Assembly (NCBI RefSeq): GCF_023973825.1
Contig: NC_090124.1
Span: 960,501-1,024,500 of the forward strand
DNA length: 64,000 bases
Direction: 5' to 3'
From: Plasmodium brasilianum
Lineage: Eukaryota > Apicomplexa > Aconoidasida > Haemosporida > Plasmodiidae
The notes below the pieces were generated by a model. It was not told the DNA's origin and searched no databases. It worked only from the letters and a program-made list of their open reading frames with translations. The position numbers and the translations under genes were made by a program. The number at the start of each line of letters is the position of its first letter. Position 1 is the first letter of the stretch. This document shows, piece by piece, positions 43,094-55,028 of the stretch.

Positions 43094-45104
43094 TGTGCTA
43101 AAGTAACACGCCGCCATATGTATGGACTTATATATATATAAATATGTATGTTCGCAAATCATATGGAATGCTAAATTTATTCAGATGTCCAAAAATTACA
43201 TGGATATTTCCTTCAAATTTATCTACAACTCATTTACATTTGCTATTCACCTTTTGGTCCTGAAAAAACGTATTGCATGCCATCTCAAACAAATTAAAAA
43301 AAAAAAAAATTATAATATTAGAAAAAAAAATTCGAAATTATCATAAATCACATTAAAATCTTATTGATTTAAAGAAAATTATTTAACGTAAAAAGAAAAG
43401 CAGGTTGTCCATTTGTGGAAACAATTGTTTTTTTAATGTTTTATGTGGTATATACACAGGCATGTGTACATATATACATGGGTATTTATAAGCATGTTTA
43501 CATATATACAAGGGTATTTAAAGAATGTGTACATATAGGTATATAAGCATATAAGTATGTATGCATACAAGTATGTGTATATGTTATATTTTTTGTCTGT
43601 GCTTCTTGTTTTTTTTTTTTATAATAAATCTTCCTTTTACCATTCTTAGAATTTATTATTTTTTTTCTTTTTCCAAAAAGATATAACTTTGATTAATATT
43701 CGCTATACATACGCGTATATACGTACATATATATATAATACATTTTTGTATCCTTTCTCATTTCTCTCCTTTTTTTTTTTGAGGTAATATTAACTATAAC
43801 ATAATTAACTTTACCTTTTAAAAATATAGTAATAAAACAGTTCAAATTAAAAAAAAAAAGAAGCAAATGTTAATTCAAAAAAATAATTCATTTGCCGAAA
43901 ACAAAAGAAAATTATACGAGTTCAAATTCGTAAGTTTTCTAAAAAATAGTATATGTAGCATGTAAATTTCATTTCCATTTTGAAGAGTGCTCCCAATGTA
44001 TAACTACTGTTAAAAAAGAAAATATTTGCAACTTAAACTAACAATATATATATAAATATTTATACTTACCTATACGGACGAATAATGTACATGTATTCGC
44101 ATATATGCTATATGTAAAATTTATGCAAATGTAAGAGAGAACAAAAATGGAAAAAACTTGCCCCTATAAATAGCAAATTTTTTCACACAAAGGTAGCGCA
44201 CCGTATGTGCAATGCCTAGAATCGACTTAGTAGCACTATGCATGTGCACACATACATGAAAATACGTGTATTTGTAGTAGTATTATTTGTGCACCCATCC
44301 TATGATATGTAAACCCACGTCGAATTTTTACTGCAAATACTAGTATCAAAAAGGTATAATAAAATTATCATAGCTCATAATTAACTCCTATTATTATTGT
44401 GAACATTATCAATATAATTTTTTTTTTTATTAAAAATCCTATGCTTGTATATGCGTATAATTCTTCATGGTGTATAAGATAAAAAACATTAATATATATA
44501 TTCACTTTTTGCATAGGTTTTTTTAAAAAAACGTATGTATTTATTTTTATTTATTTTTTTTTTTTTTCTCCCATGGTAGAAAATTAGATTTATTTAACGT
44601 AATAATTAATTTTAGGCCCTTCATTTTAAATTGCAATATATGTGTTAATTTCATAGATTTATCTTGTGCATAAAGGTGTAATATATATTTGTATGCGCAT
44701 ATATACATGTTTATAAATAATATATTATTTTCTCTTAAAACTTTAATTTAGTACATATTTTTAATTAGTAGTAACGCATAATAATAGTAAACGTCAAGAG
44801 GCCTTAGAGAAAAAAGATTATATATGTTTTGAGTATTTTTTTTTTTTCAACTGCACTGCACAGTTTTTAGATCGTCCATTTTAGTTGCTCCTATTTTTTC
44901 TATTTCAACATAGAACACTTTTGTATAATTTGTGCTCCATATTTCCTAATTAGCACTTATCATCATTTGTGCTACTTTTTCCCTATTTAACACTTAGAAT
45001 AATTTACGCTTCTTTTTCTCTATATAACATACTTGCCATATTTTGTTTTTCTTTTTCCGCGCTTATCCCAAAGGCAGAAAGTCTAAGTATTGTATGGGTC
45101 AAAA
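43094..45104. promoter_or_regulatory. Intergenic, 3' of the DnaJ gene and promoter side of NAPRT
   Basis: About 2.0 kb between two plus-strand genes. A less AT-rich island near 44160-44350 carries three GTGCA-type motifs (44207, 44244, 44289), described as a finding. The rest is homopolymer-rich. A 74-codon frame at 43122-43346 lacks convincing composition and is not called. Confidence 0.5.
43122..43346 (+). other. 3' flank of DnaJ gene with a 74-codon open frame, not called as a gene
   Basis: The frame opens 29 bp after the DnaJ stop and translates to a Lys/Asn/Phe-rich peptide with no motif. It most likely lies in the DnaJ 3' UTR. It is listed only so that the stretch is accounted for. Confidence 0.3.
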
Positions 45105-47129
45105 ATGAAATATCAAGGAGCTAACAATGACAAATTTTCTGCTCTAAATGAAAAATCGCAAGTCAAGGGGAGCTGTGGATCAAATGGGGAATATAATGGA
45201 GAGGTCTTAGGTGCTGATTTGAATTTAATTGATAATATCAAAATTGATAAGGATAAAAATTCGCTTAATATATATGATGTAGAAATTACAGAAAATGACT
45301 TACGGCAGCTTTTTATTTTAAAAAAATATGGAATTAATGAATTTAAAAGTAGTAATAACAATACTGGTTTTGGATCATCAAAAATGTGTACAAACGAAAC
45401 GGAAGAGAAGAAAAATATACAAAGGAAATATAATAAATTAAATTATGCGAAGGAGGATACGTACTCATCGGATAAACTAAAAATGGTCTCATTAGCTAAT
45501 TGCACGAATTTTTTAATAGAGAACAGAATAAATAAAGATATAGATATACTACATAGTAACACAGTGAATGCACTGTTTATGGATTTTTATCATTTAGTAA
45601 TGGCCTATACATTTTTTAGACAAAATAAGCATGAAAAAAAATCCACTTTTGAAATTTATTTTAGAAAATGTCCATTTAATGGAGAATTTGCTATATTAGG
45701 AGGAGTATATGATGTTATAAAACACATTAATAGTTTTCGCTTTGCTAAAGTACAATTAGAATTTGTTAAAAAAAAAATGTGTCATTATGAAGATATTGAC
45801 AAGTTCATAAATTATTTACAAAATTTAAGTGGACGAGATGTAGTTATTTATTGTATGGAGGAAGGATCTATAGTATTTGCAAATGAACCTATAATGGTTG
45901 TAGAAGGTCCAATGCTGATATGTCAAATATTAGAAAGTGCAATTCTTAATTTATTAAATTATCCAACATTAATAGCTACAAGTAGTATGAAATATAAAAT
46001 TTCCATAAATTATAAAACTCTAGCTGAGTTTGGTTGCAGAAGAGCACAAGGTCCTGATGGTGCATTAAGTGGTACAAGGTACTCAGCTGTTGGATGTGAT
46101 TTTACTTCAAATGTTTATGCATCCTTTTTATATGATATTCCTATAATTGGTACTATGTCACACTCCTTTATATCGTCTTTTCAAAATGGAGAAGAATTAT
46201 ATAGTAAATATTTAGATAATCATGACTTTTTAAGTATTATAAATAAAAATAAAGAAATTGTTCACAAGTTATATAACTGTGAATTCGCAAAAGAGAGCGA
46301 ATTAATATCTTTTATAGCATTTGCACAAATTAATCCTAAAATTTTTATTTGTTTAATTGATACATATGATACCTTAAAATCAGGAATTTTTAACTTTTTA
46401 ATTGTAGCTTTATCATTACATGAAATCAATTATAAACCTATTGGAATAAGAATTGATTCAGGGGATTTAAGGTATTTAACAAATGAGTGCAAAAAAATAT
46501 TTATTGATATATCTCAAAAATTAAATGTCCCTTTTCAAGACTTAAAAATTTGTATTAGTAATGATATTAATGAAAAACTAATAAAGCACTTACATGAAGA
46601 AGATCATCATATTGACATATTTGCAATCGGAACAAATTTAATTACATGTCAATCGCAACCATCCTTAGGTCTTGTTTATAAACTAGTTCAAATTAATAAT
46701 CATCCCTGTTTTAAAATGACTAATGAAAATAACAAATCAAATTTACCTTATAGAAAAAAAGTATATAGATTATATACCGATGATAATTTTGCTTCTCTTG
46801 ATTTTGTGCAACATTTTGATGAACAACCACCAGTTGAAAATCAAAAAATATCTTGTATTAGTATTCTAGATAATAATAAGCCATCATTTATTATACCCAA
46901 AAAAGTAGAACAAAAGTTATTACTTACCTGGGACCATGGAAAACTTTTAACTGAACTCAAAACTGTACAAGAATTAAAGAATTATACACTAGGTGAATTA
47001 ACGAAATTTAAAAAGCAGCACCTTTCTACGAATAACCCCGTTCCATATAATGTTCTCTTCTCTAATAACTACTATGAATTGTATAAAAATTTACTTTTAA
47101 AAAATTCTTTTAGCACTGCTTCAACGTAG
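45105..47129 (+). CDS. NAPRT: Nicotinate phosphoribosyltransferase
   Basis: Joins nicotinate to PRPP to give nicotinate mononucleotide, the first step of NAD salvage (Preiss-Handler route). About 674 aa in a single exon; the frame continues upstream only to a TTG, so the ATG at 45105 is used. Family motifs seen: 'FRKCPFNGEFAILGG', 'LEFVKKK', 'EFGCRRAQGPDGALSGTRYS' (active-site region), 'GTMSHSFISSF', 'GIRIDSGDLRYLT' and 'FAIGTNLITCQSQPSLG' (phosphoribosyl-binding barrel loops). The N-terminal ~100 residues are a parasite-type low-complexity extension. Size is larger than the bacterial enzyme (about 400-500 aa) but normal for Plasmodium. Confidence 0.93.
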   Translation: MKYQGANNDKFSALNEKSQVKGSCGSNGEYNGEVLGADLNLIDNIKIDKDKNSLNIYDVEITENDLRQLFILKKYGINEFKSSNNNTGFGSSKMCTNETEEKKNIQRKYNKLNYAKEDTYSSDKLKMVSLANCTNFLIENRINKDIDILHSNTVNALFMDFYHLVMAYTFFRQNKHEKKSTFEIYFRKCPFNGEFAILGGVYDVIKHINSFRFAKVQLEFVKKKMCHYEDIDKFINYLQNLSGRDVVIYCMEEGSIVFANEPIMVVEGPMLICQILESAILNLLNYPTLIATSSMKYKISINYKTLAEFGCRRAQGPDGALSGTRYSAVGCDFTSNVYASFLYDIPIIGTMSHSFISSFQNGEELYSKYLDNHDFLSIINKNKEIVHKLYNCEFAKESELISFIAFAQINPKIFICLIDTYDTLKSGIFNFLIVALSLHEINYKPIGIRIDSGDLRYLTNECKKIFIDISQKLNVPFQDLKICISNDINEKLIKHLHEEDHHIDIFAIGTNLITCQSQPSLGLVYKLVQINNHPCFKMTNENNKSNLPYRKKVYRLYTDDNFASLDFVQHFDEQPPVENQKISCISILDNNKPSFIIPKKVEQKLLLTWDHGKLLTELKTVQELKNYTLGELTKFKKQHLSTNNPVPYNVLFSNNYYELYKNLLLKNSFSTAST

Positions 47130-48042
47130 ATAAAGGCGCAAGCAAACCAAAGACCTAGTAATCGAAAAAAAAAAAAAAAAAGGAAAAGAAAAAAGAAAAC
47201 ATTGAACATACTAAAATATTAAATATTATTATATACAATATAAAACCATTTTTTAAAAAGTATACTTACAAAAAAAAAAAAAAAATGCGCCTTTTTAAAT
47301 TTTATTGCGAATATATATTTTTTGCCTTTTTTCATAATGTTACAATAATGTCTTATTTTAGAATCTATTTTACTAGAAAAAATTTACTTGATATATTTTA
47401 TATAAAATAAGGCTTAAATATTGCCTGCATATCGCTTATACGGAAGCATTTATCTCATAGTTTCATTTTGTAATAAGTTGGTGTGCACAAATGTATAGAG
47501 GTCTGTATAAGTATTTTCATATGTATTGAGGAGAATTTTATCCTCGATATGCACATTTCTTTTTCTTACATGGCAAATTTACATATATATTTCGTGAACC
47601 TTGCTCTCGTTTTTACTTGTTCTTCCATTCTTAGAAAGGAAATTTTGAACTGTGATGTAAGCCATTATATTTCTTACTTTTATCAGCATAGCGTAGCATA
47701 TATATATGATATATATATATACATGCAATTTGTAGAATTTTACAGTATTTTATTCTGTATACATATTAATCAACAGTTACGAAAAGATAACGCTTTAATT
47801 TTCCAAAAGATTTTTAAACTCTGCCTTATCCTACTTTAAGTGATAAAAATAAAATTGACGCCATACATCGGAAATTAATTTTGTGCACTCAATCTAATCT
47901 GAATATGAATAATGTATGAAAATAAAAGCGAATGTTTAGGGACCAGAATTATATAAATTCATTCAAAAAAAAACATATGTGCATATACGTAAATATACAT
48001 ATATTGGCAAAATATGTTCATAAAGGTACATGTATTAGCACA

Positions 48043-48097
<55 letters not shown>

Positions 48098-48480
48098 TTC
48101 CCTTAAAGATACATTTTGAATCCAAAAAAAAAAAAAGGCAAAGTATCATAGAAGTTATACAGGCGAACACCTGGGTAGTTTACACTCATCTTTTTACCAT
48201 TTCTAGCTTTGTATATTTAATCAAGAATTTTATAGGAATTATATTTTTGATAGGTTCTTTTTCTTATTTTTTTATTTTTTTTTTTTTTTTTTTGCTTCTC
48301 CATATAGTGGAAATTACAATTTTGATCGAAGGTTATACATATGAAAGCCTTCATTTTATTTCTTGTTATTATATTTTTCATCATGATTTGCATAATAATA
48401 GTATTTTGTTTATCTTAATTTTTACCATTGTATTTTCCTTGGTCTTATCTCATAATTTTTTTGTAACACATTTCGCCCAC
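47130..48480. promoter_or_regulatory. Intergenic, 3' of NAPRT and upstream of the GNAT gene
   Basis: About 1.35 kb, with poly(A) runs just after NAPRT and a long (TA)n at about 48048-48094. An open frame in phase with the acetyltransferase extends back to 47932, but it translates the (TA)n and poly(T) runs as Tyr/Ile and Phe strings. I treat it as 5' UTR, with a possible N-terminal extension from about 48170 on. Confidence 0.5.
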
Positions 48481-49353
48481 ATGGAACTTATTTCAAAAAT
48501 GAAAGATAGTAAAGAAAGGAATAAACCTGTAATAGATAATTACGAAATCTTTAAAGAATCATATTTAGATGTGTTAAATAAAAAAAAAGTATTATATAAA
48601 TATGTTTTTCTTTTCAATAATTATAAATTCAAATTTAAAATTGTATCTACTTATTATGAATACTTAATTATATGCAATAGCATGTTAAGAGATGTTACAA
48701 CATGCAATTTATTTTTTGGCCCCTTAATATTCTTTGAAATGTTAGGAAAATCTTTCTATTATCCTTATATATTATATATATATGATAATGATAATCCTTA
48801 TACTTTTCAATCAATCGATTTTAATAAAATGAAATTTGAAAAATCGTCTATTATGGATATCGACAATATAATAAGAAAAGGCAAAGAAAAAAATAAGAGA
48901 TATATGAAAAAAAGTATCAAAAATTTTAATGATAGCCAAAAAATAATATTGAATGAAAACGATTTGTGTACCCAATTAAAAAATTATAATTTGGAAAATA
49001 AAAATATTGTAGGTTATACAGAAATATATTTACTATTTCATATGGCCAGATGTTTTGATTCAAGAATTGAAAGACTCGTAGTACATAAGGAATATCGAAA
49101 TAAATCTTTTGGTATGCTAATTATGTATATATGTATATATGTACTAAAATATTTATACCAATGTAATAGATGTGATTTAAATGTAGAGAATGATATAGCT
49201 TTGAAAATTTACAAAAAATTGAAATTTTTAAATGTTCAAACTCAAGTATACAGGTTGCATTTACACTGCAATTATAATTTTCTACCAAAAAATGCTTCTA
49301 TAGAAAACGACAGGGAGAATATACAGATATTTATGGAAAACATAATACAATAA
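48481..49353 (+). CDS. GNAT-family N-acetyltransferase
   Basis: Putative acetyl-CoA-dependent N-acetyltransferase, 290 aa from the ATG at 48481 ('MELISKMKDSKERN'). The GNAT core is in the last third: 'NIVGYTEIYLLF' (beta4), 'SRIERLVVHKEYRNKSFGML' (motif A, with R-N-K-S-F-G in the place of R-x-x-G-x-G), and 'CDLNVENDIALKIYKKLKFL' (beta5-alpha4, N-x-x-A-x-x-I-Y-x-x-L-x-F). The substrate is unknown. The middle is Lys/Asn-rich. The frame is open further upstream, so the true protein may have an extra, partly hydrophobic N-terminus. The Ser in place of the first motif-A Gly is unusual but tolerated in some GNATs. Confidence 0.72.
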   Translation: MELISKMKDSKERNKPVIDNYEIFKESYLDVLNKKKVLYKYVFLFNNYKFKFKIVSTYYEYLIICNSMLRDVTTCNLFFGPLIFFEMLGKSFYYPYILYIYDNDNPYTFQSIDFNKMKFEKSSIMDIDNIIRKGKEKNKRYMKKSIKNFNDSQKIILNENDLCTQLKNYNLENKNIVGYTEIYLLFHMARCFDSRIERLVVHKEYRNKSFGMLIMYICIYVLKYLYQCNRCDLNVENDIALKIYKKLKFLNVQTQVYRLHLHCNYNFLPKNASIENDRENIQIFMENIIQ

Positions 49354-49941
49354 AAAAAATTATAGACTTTGGCGAAAGGGTCAAAAGGAACACAAAACAG
49401 AAGGGGGGATAAAAATGCTCGCAGAAAGGGGCATGAAAAGAGGCATAAAAAGAAGAGAAAGACAAATAATAATGGAGTAAGATGAAGAAATATACAACTT
49501 AATGTGATATTAGTTAACTTCGCAAATACAATATACAAACAAGCATCCTCTTAATATGTATGTCATGTACGAACATGCTATATTGCCAAAGGGAGTTTTT
49601 GCGTTTTTAGGAGGTTCTTTTTCATCTTCTTTTTTTTTATCTTTCTTTAAATTTTAGAAAAATATAGTACTTCTTTAATTAGGTTACGTTTATCCTGCGT
49701 TAATTTTCACATTGTTTCATGATTGTTATATCACGTCGTACTGTAATAACATGGAATATATAAACGCTATGTTTGTTTATTTATTTTTTTTTTTTTTATT
49801 TTGGATACACATCATCACATTGTACATTTCATTTTTAAATAAAAAATTTATATTACTATTACTGATAAAATATTGGTATAAACCTGATGACTCAAGCCTA
49901 TTCTTACACACAAATATATATGTTATTTGAAACATGCTCCT
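49354..49941. other. Short convergent intergenic region
   Basis: 588 bp between the 3' ends of the GNAT and RAP genes. A 72-codon plus-strand frame at 49712-49930 is Phe/Ile-rich and not supported as a gene. Confidence 0.5.
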
Positions 49942-52900
49942 TCACAGTAGAATTTTTTTCCTCATGTAATTTCTCTTTTCCTCACTGCACTTCAGGTTAT
50001 TCCATTCTAGGTATGAGACCAAAATTAATTTATACCTTTTGCTTAGCAAATAATATTTTATGAGATTTAGGGAATCTATATTTTCACATGACCTCTTCAT
50101 ATTACCATTGTAATAATAATGATTGTTCCCGTTAATTTCTATACATATCTAAAGGAAGAATAATGAAAGGTGGAGGATGAAAATATTGCACATTAATGTA
50201 TTAGAAAAAAAAATGAAAAGAATTCATCGTGTAATTTGTAATTTTTTTTCTATATTATATATAGGATGTATTTATTATCTTTACTGAATTGTTTATAACA
50301 ATATCAACACTGTATATTCCATCAAGAAATGGGACCTTCGAAAAAAAAGTAAATTGAAATGAAGCAAATATATAAGAAAAAAATTTTGTAAAGGGGAGAT
50401 TATCAAAAAAAAAAAAAAAAAAAATTATAAATTTATGTACAAAAGCTTGAAATAATTGTTCTATCATTATAATATATTACTTCACATTTCATATTTTTCA
50501 CCCCTAACGAAAGTAACGTTGAAAAAACATCTCTATGGAAACTGGAGGAGTGCATTACTGTGTTGTCTCTTTTTATATGAATATGACATTTTTTTATATA
50601 TTCAACTAACTGCTCATTTTGATCTTGATTTTTTCCGTTACCGTTTAAAAATTGTACACATAAATTATATTTGTCATAGCTACTTTTTTTATAAAAATTA
50701 TTTACATATTTCACAAAAAAAATTACGTTATTTAATATATGTATACTTTTCTCACTTAAAATATTGTTTATACAGAATATATTATAATTTGGTTTTTCAT
50801 TAATTTGGAGGTTATTCTCTATATAAACATTTGTAATCGGTAAATAATTTGATGGATAACATGTGCTTCCTCCTTGCACATCTTTCTCGTTTTCTTCTCG
50901 GTTCTCCTGGTTTAGAACCCCCTTTTTTTTCATATCTTCTTTATGTGAATAAAATAAATATTTTACGTACACATTAAAGTAAATGTTAAATATATATATT
51001 TGATATACACACTGTAGGGGTAGATATAATGCTCCATTAGTGTTCTCTCTTATTATTTTTATATTATTTTTTTCACTAAAATACCAGTAATGGCATTTAC
51101 TAGATGGGCTATCCATGCATGTTACAAGGTTATTTGCGTAATATTTCTCTTCATCCTGTACTTCATCTTTCTCTTCACCATCATTTTTCCTTTTCGTGTA
51201 AGTGTCGTTACCTTCGACCGATGGGAAGTTTTTAAAATAATTGAAAACATAATCATGAAAGCATTCCAATAAGTAGTTTACATTTTTGAAGTGAATATTG
51301 GTAAAACCTAAAATAGCATAGCTCATCAATATATTTGGTATAATATTAATTATTTTATAACTTGGATAAAAAGGAAAATTAGACATACTTTCATTTATTT
51401 TTTTTAAAAGCCTATTTACAGTGTATACTATTTTTACTTTGCTCTGGTTTTTTATACTCTTATGGTTATACTCATTTAAAAATATTTTTTTTATATCTTC
51501 ACAATAGATACTATTACACGATTTGTAACCTTTTGATAAAAATATCGAATCGTATATATTTAAATTTATACCAAATATGTTTAGCTTGGATAACGAGATT
51601 AACAAATTTGTGTATTCATAAAATTGCAAACCTTCAGAATTATCGTCAATTTTGTTTAAACAAGTTTCAATAAGGTTTAAATTTCTATATTTAAGCTTTG
51701 CAAAGGAATTTAATAAATTTATGTATATCCCTGAAGGTAAATCTTTATTTTCAACTTTAAAATTGTTTAGTATTTTTAGTATCAAAAGAAGTATGTCTTT
51801 ATTATCTCCTTTTTTGCTATATATGTTAAATAATAAGATGAACACTTCGATAATTTCATTAGCACCATCGTTTTTGAATTGCTCATCAATATATTCGCGT
51901 TTGTCATTATTTCCACTGTTCAATAAGTGTGTGGCTTCTTTACAGAGTTCATCACTGCTAATTTGACAATAGATTTCGTCTCTTTTGTTTAAATGAGATT
52001 CGTTTTTCTTTTGTAAATATGATTTTTGCAAATAATTTTCGTTTGATGAATTAACCTGATATGTGTATTTTTCCCATATTTCACGGTTATTATTACTTCT
52101 ATCAATATCATTTCTATTTACATCTTCTTTTATCTTATTCCGAAATATAGATCTTAATTTCATAATCATGATATTATCTATATAATTCTTCAATTTGTGT
52201 AAATATAGCTCTTCAAATGTTTTGTTTTCAAATATATTGCTTATTTGGTATATGTAATAAAGGAATGTGCTTAAATATTTTATGCTACATGCACCCAAAA
52301 ATCTGTGCAATGATATGGTTGTAATAATTTGAATTATAAGGTTTGTTAAGTTATTTAAATTTGAACTTATAATATCCATATTTATTTCAATGTCTAGGTT
52401 CTTTTTATTATAGTTCTTCTTCGTTTCATTCTTAATATTGTAAACAAAAACAAAACTTCTCATAATATTTAGGATAGTTTCCATATTATAAAATTCTACA
52501 TACTTTTTTAAGTATAAATAATATAATTCATCTATATCTTTCAAAGAATAAATACAAATTTTTATTAATTCACTTAAACTTTGTAGTTCATTTATTCTAT
52601 CTTTATGAAAAACTGTAGTTCCATTTTGTTTAGCATTTTTTATACAATTTTCATTTTCTTTTTTGAAGTCACTAGAAATGTTATCTCTCTTTTTTCCAAG
52701 TTTATCTTCAAATTCTTCTTCATAGTATTTACGATTTAGCAATTTTAAAACCCTTTCATAAGTAATTTCAGTAAAACTTCCCATGTTTGTACTGTTATAC
52801 TGACAAATATAAGCAAGAATCGATTTTAGATTTCTCTTCCCTTCATTTGGTAGAAAATGTATGCTTTCGATGATGCAAAGTATGTCGTCAGTTTGTAGAT

Positions 52901-54077
52901 GTTTCATATTGTTAGAGCTGTAGTAATTGAAAGTCTCCTTCTCACTATTCTTTGTCTTCTCAGCCCCCTTCATCATTTCACTGTTATAACTATCATCATA
53001 TCGTTTTCCAATCCTGGCGTAATAAACTGTCATCATCACTAGCACTAAGTCGTGAATATTATTTTTATCTGTATGTCTTAGCAAAAACATCTTCATAATA
53101 TTATGCAAATGTTTATCCGTTTTTTCGTAAAAAAAGTGAAATAATAAAGTGATGTATTTATAATCATTTTCACTTGCCTTGTCCAAAACTATACAATTAA
53201 AATAATATACAAATTTTAGCCTATTTAAAAATCTCCTGTTGGTATATTTTACATTTTTTAAAAAATTGAGAATAAGATATATTTCATTAAAGTTTATATT
53301 CCTAACAAAGGCGCTTTTCTTTCTGTGCCATTCTGCTCCATAATAAATATCATCCAGCTCAGATATTTCATCCGCTATATCTATGTTATCCTTCCGTTCA
53401 ACACTGGATAACAAATTATTAGTTCTTGTGGTTGTGATATTAAAATTCCTCAATGAAACACTTTTAACTAATTTACCCGATGCACTTAATTCCTTAATTT
53501 TATAAAAAAAAAAATTGAAATAATTATTATGATAAATTATATAATCCAATTTCCTACTTAATATGTTTAATAACTTTTCTACTACTTGTTCATTTGCATG
53601 ATTAAAATTATAAAAACTGTGTAATACATAGGTTATACGTATTATGTATATATTCTCAAAAGGATCTATTTCTGCCTTTTCATTATATGATAATATATCT
53701 ATATCACTAATAATATTTTCCAATTTATTTAACAGCACCACATCATACAAATTGTATTGCATAAGTGTTTTAAAAATAAAATATATTTTGTTTAAGCTCC
53801 ATTTATCGTTCAAAAACTTTATTCTATTTATATAATTCTTAATTATATCTTCACTAACATTGTGTTCAGATACATATTTTAAATTCTCAATTACACTTAA
53901 GCAGTCTAAATTATTGATAACATTTTTATTACATATGTTTTTTAAGAAGCTTGTGTTTTTATTAATCTTGCCTACCTCTCTTTTTTTCTTACCATATAAT
54001 ACACAAAAATTACATCTTCTTTTTCTCCATAATTTTAGTAACTCTCCTACTTTTTTGTTACCTATTAATATATTCAT
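49942..54077 (-). CDS. RAP-domain protein, three exons, probably organellar RNA-binding
   Basis: RAP-domain proteins act in organellar RNA metabolism, and those of Apicomplexa are mostly assigned to mitochondrion or apicoplast. Exons: 50481-54077 (ending KNMKCE, donor GTAATA), 50285-50335 (17 codons, acceptor CGAAG, donor GTAAAG), and 49942-50148 (acceptor TTTAG, stop TGA). Both introns are phase 0. The joined C-terminus reads KCE-'VPFLDGIYSVDIVINNS'-'ICIEINGNNHYYYNG', then 'YKLILVSYLEWNNL' and 'KRNYMRKK', a full RAP domain (I-E-x-D-G-x-x-H ... W-x-x-L). About 1,284 aa. The body is helical and Asn/Lys-rich. The N-terminus ('MNILIGNKKVGELLKLWRKR') is basic and could target mitochondria. Without the two small exons the domain is missed. 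Confidence 0.85.
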
Positions 54078-55028
54078 TAAGGTACGTTCCCTGCGTAGAT
54101 TTTCCTTTCCGGTTTAATACAAATCGTTGGGAAGCATTTTTTGTTCAACTTATTTCATTTGCGAAGGTTTCTCATATATATATATATTTAATATACATAT
54201 GTAATATACATATATAATATAAATGTATAATATAAATGTGTAATATAAATGTATAATATAAATGTATAATATAAATGTATAATATAAATGTATAATATAC
54301 TTATATGTGTATACATTCATTTCATTTATTTTAATTTCAACCGTTTCCCCCCTCATGAGCATCCTCTATAAAGCAGTGTTAAAATGGTACAATCAAAAAA
54401 TTTAAATGTGTTATAAATAAAATATATGAAAAGAATAAAAAAAAAAAAAAAAGAAAAAACGAATTATAGGAGCATTTTGATAGCACTGTATACAGTAGTG
54501 AAATATTGTTGAATCGCAGGGAAAAAAAATTAAGGCAAGAACTAGGATTCACTAAAGGGTCAGTATACAAAAATTAGAGTAAAATGAACCTTAATAAATA
54601 ACGAAAGATGCAATCATACATATATTTACATGAACATATTTGTAAAAACTTACTTATATGCTCATTTAAATGCACTTTACATGTAGCTCCAACAAGTACA
54701 GCTTCTACTTAGCGATTCGCAAAAATAACAGGAGCAAAAAGAAGTTTAAGTGGAAAGTATGGATAAATATAACGTGCAAAATTACTTGTACAATACATAA
54801 GGTATAAAAAGGGTTACTATGCAAATGACTTTATTAAAAATTTATGAGCTTTAAGGAAGAGGCAAAAACGTAAATATTTATAGGTATATATGCAATTATT
54901 CGTACATTTATGTATGTACGTGCACATATACGAAAGTATGCGCTTCTAATCCGTTTGTAGTTTTTATGAAAAACCTTATTTCCACAAAATAAGCACAAAA
55001 AGGGAAAAGTTGTGTGTACATTCCTCAT
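54078..55028. promoter_or_regulatory. Divergent promoter region, RAP and GatB genes
   Basis: About 950 bp shared 5' region of two divergent organelle-related genes. It contains a 13-bp array (aatataaatgtat, about seven copies, near 54215-54300). Short frames here mirror the repeat or poly(A) and are not genes. Confidence 0.5.
54215..54300. repeat. 13-bp AT-rich tandem repeat
   Basis: About seven copies of 'aatataaatgtat' between the RAP and GatB start codons. The minus strand reads as Ile/Tyr strings and is not coding. Confidence 0.8.

Noticed and set aside
44160..44350. tRNA or structured RNA in the less AT-rich island before NAPRT
   Set aside because: I found no cloverleaf, no T-arm GGTTCGAATCC-type box and no clear stem pairs; kept only as a motif cluster.
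47483..47839. 118-codon plus-strand frame after NAPRT
   Set aside because: It includes (TA)n-derived Tyr/Ile runs and lacks family motifs. Untranslated sequence is more likely, though a weak chance of a gene remains.
49712..49930. 72-codon hydrophobic frame between the GNAT and RAP genes
   Set aside because: Short, Phe-rich, in a 588-bp convergent gap; looks like chance.
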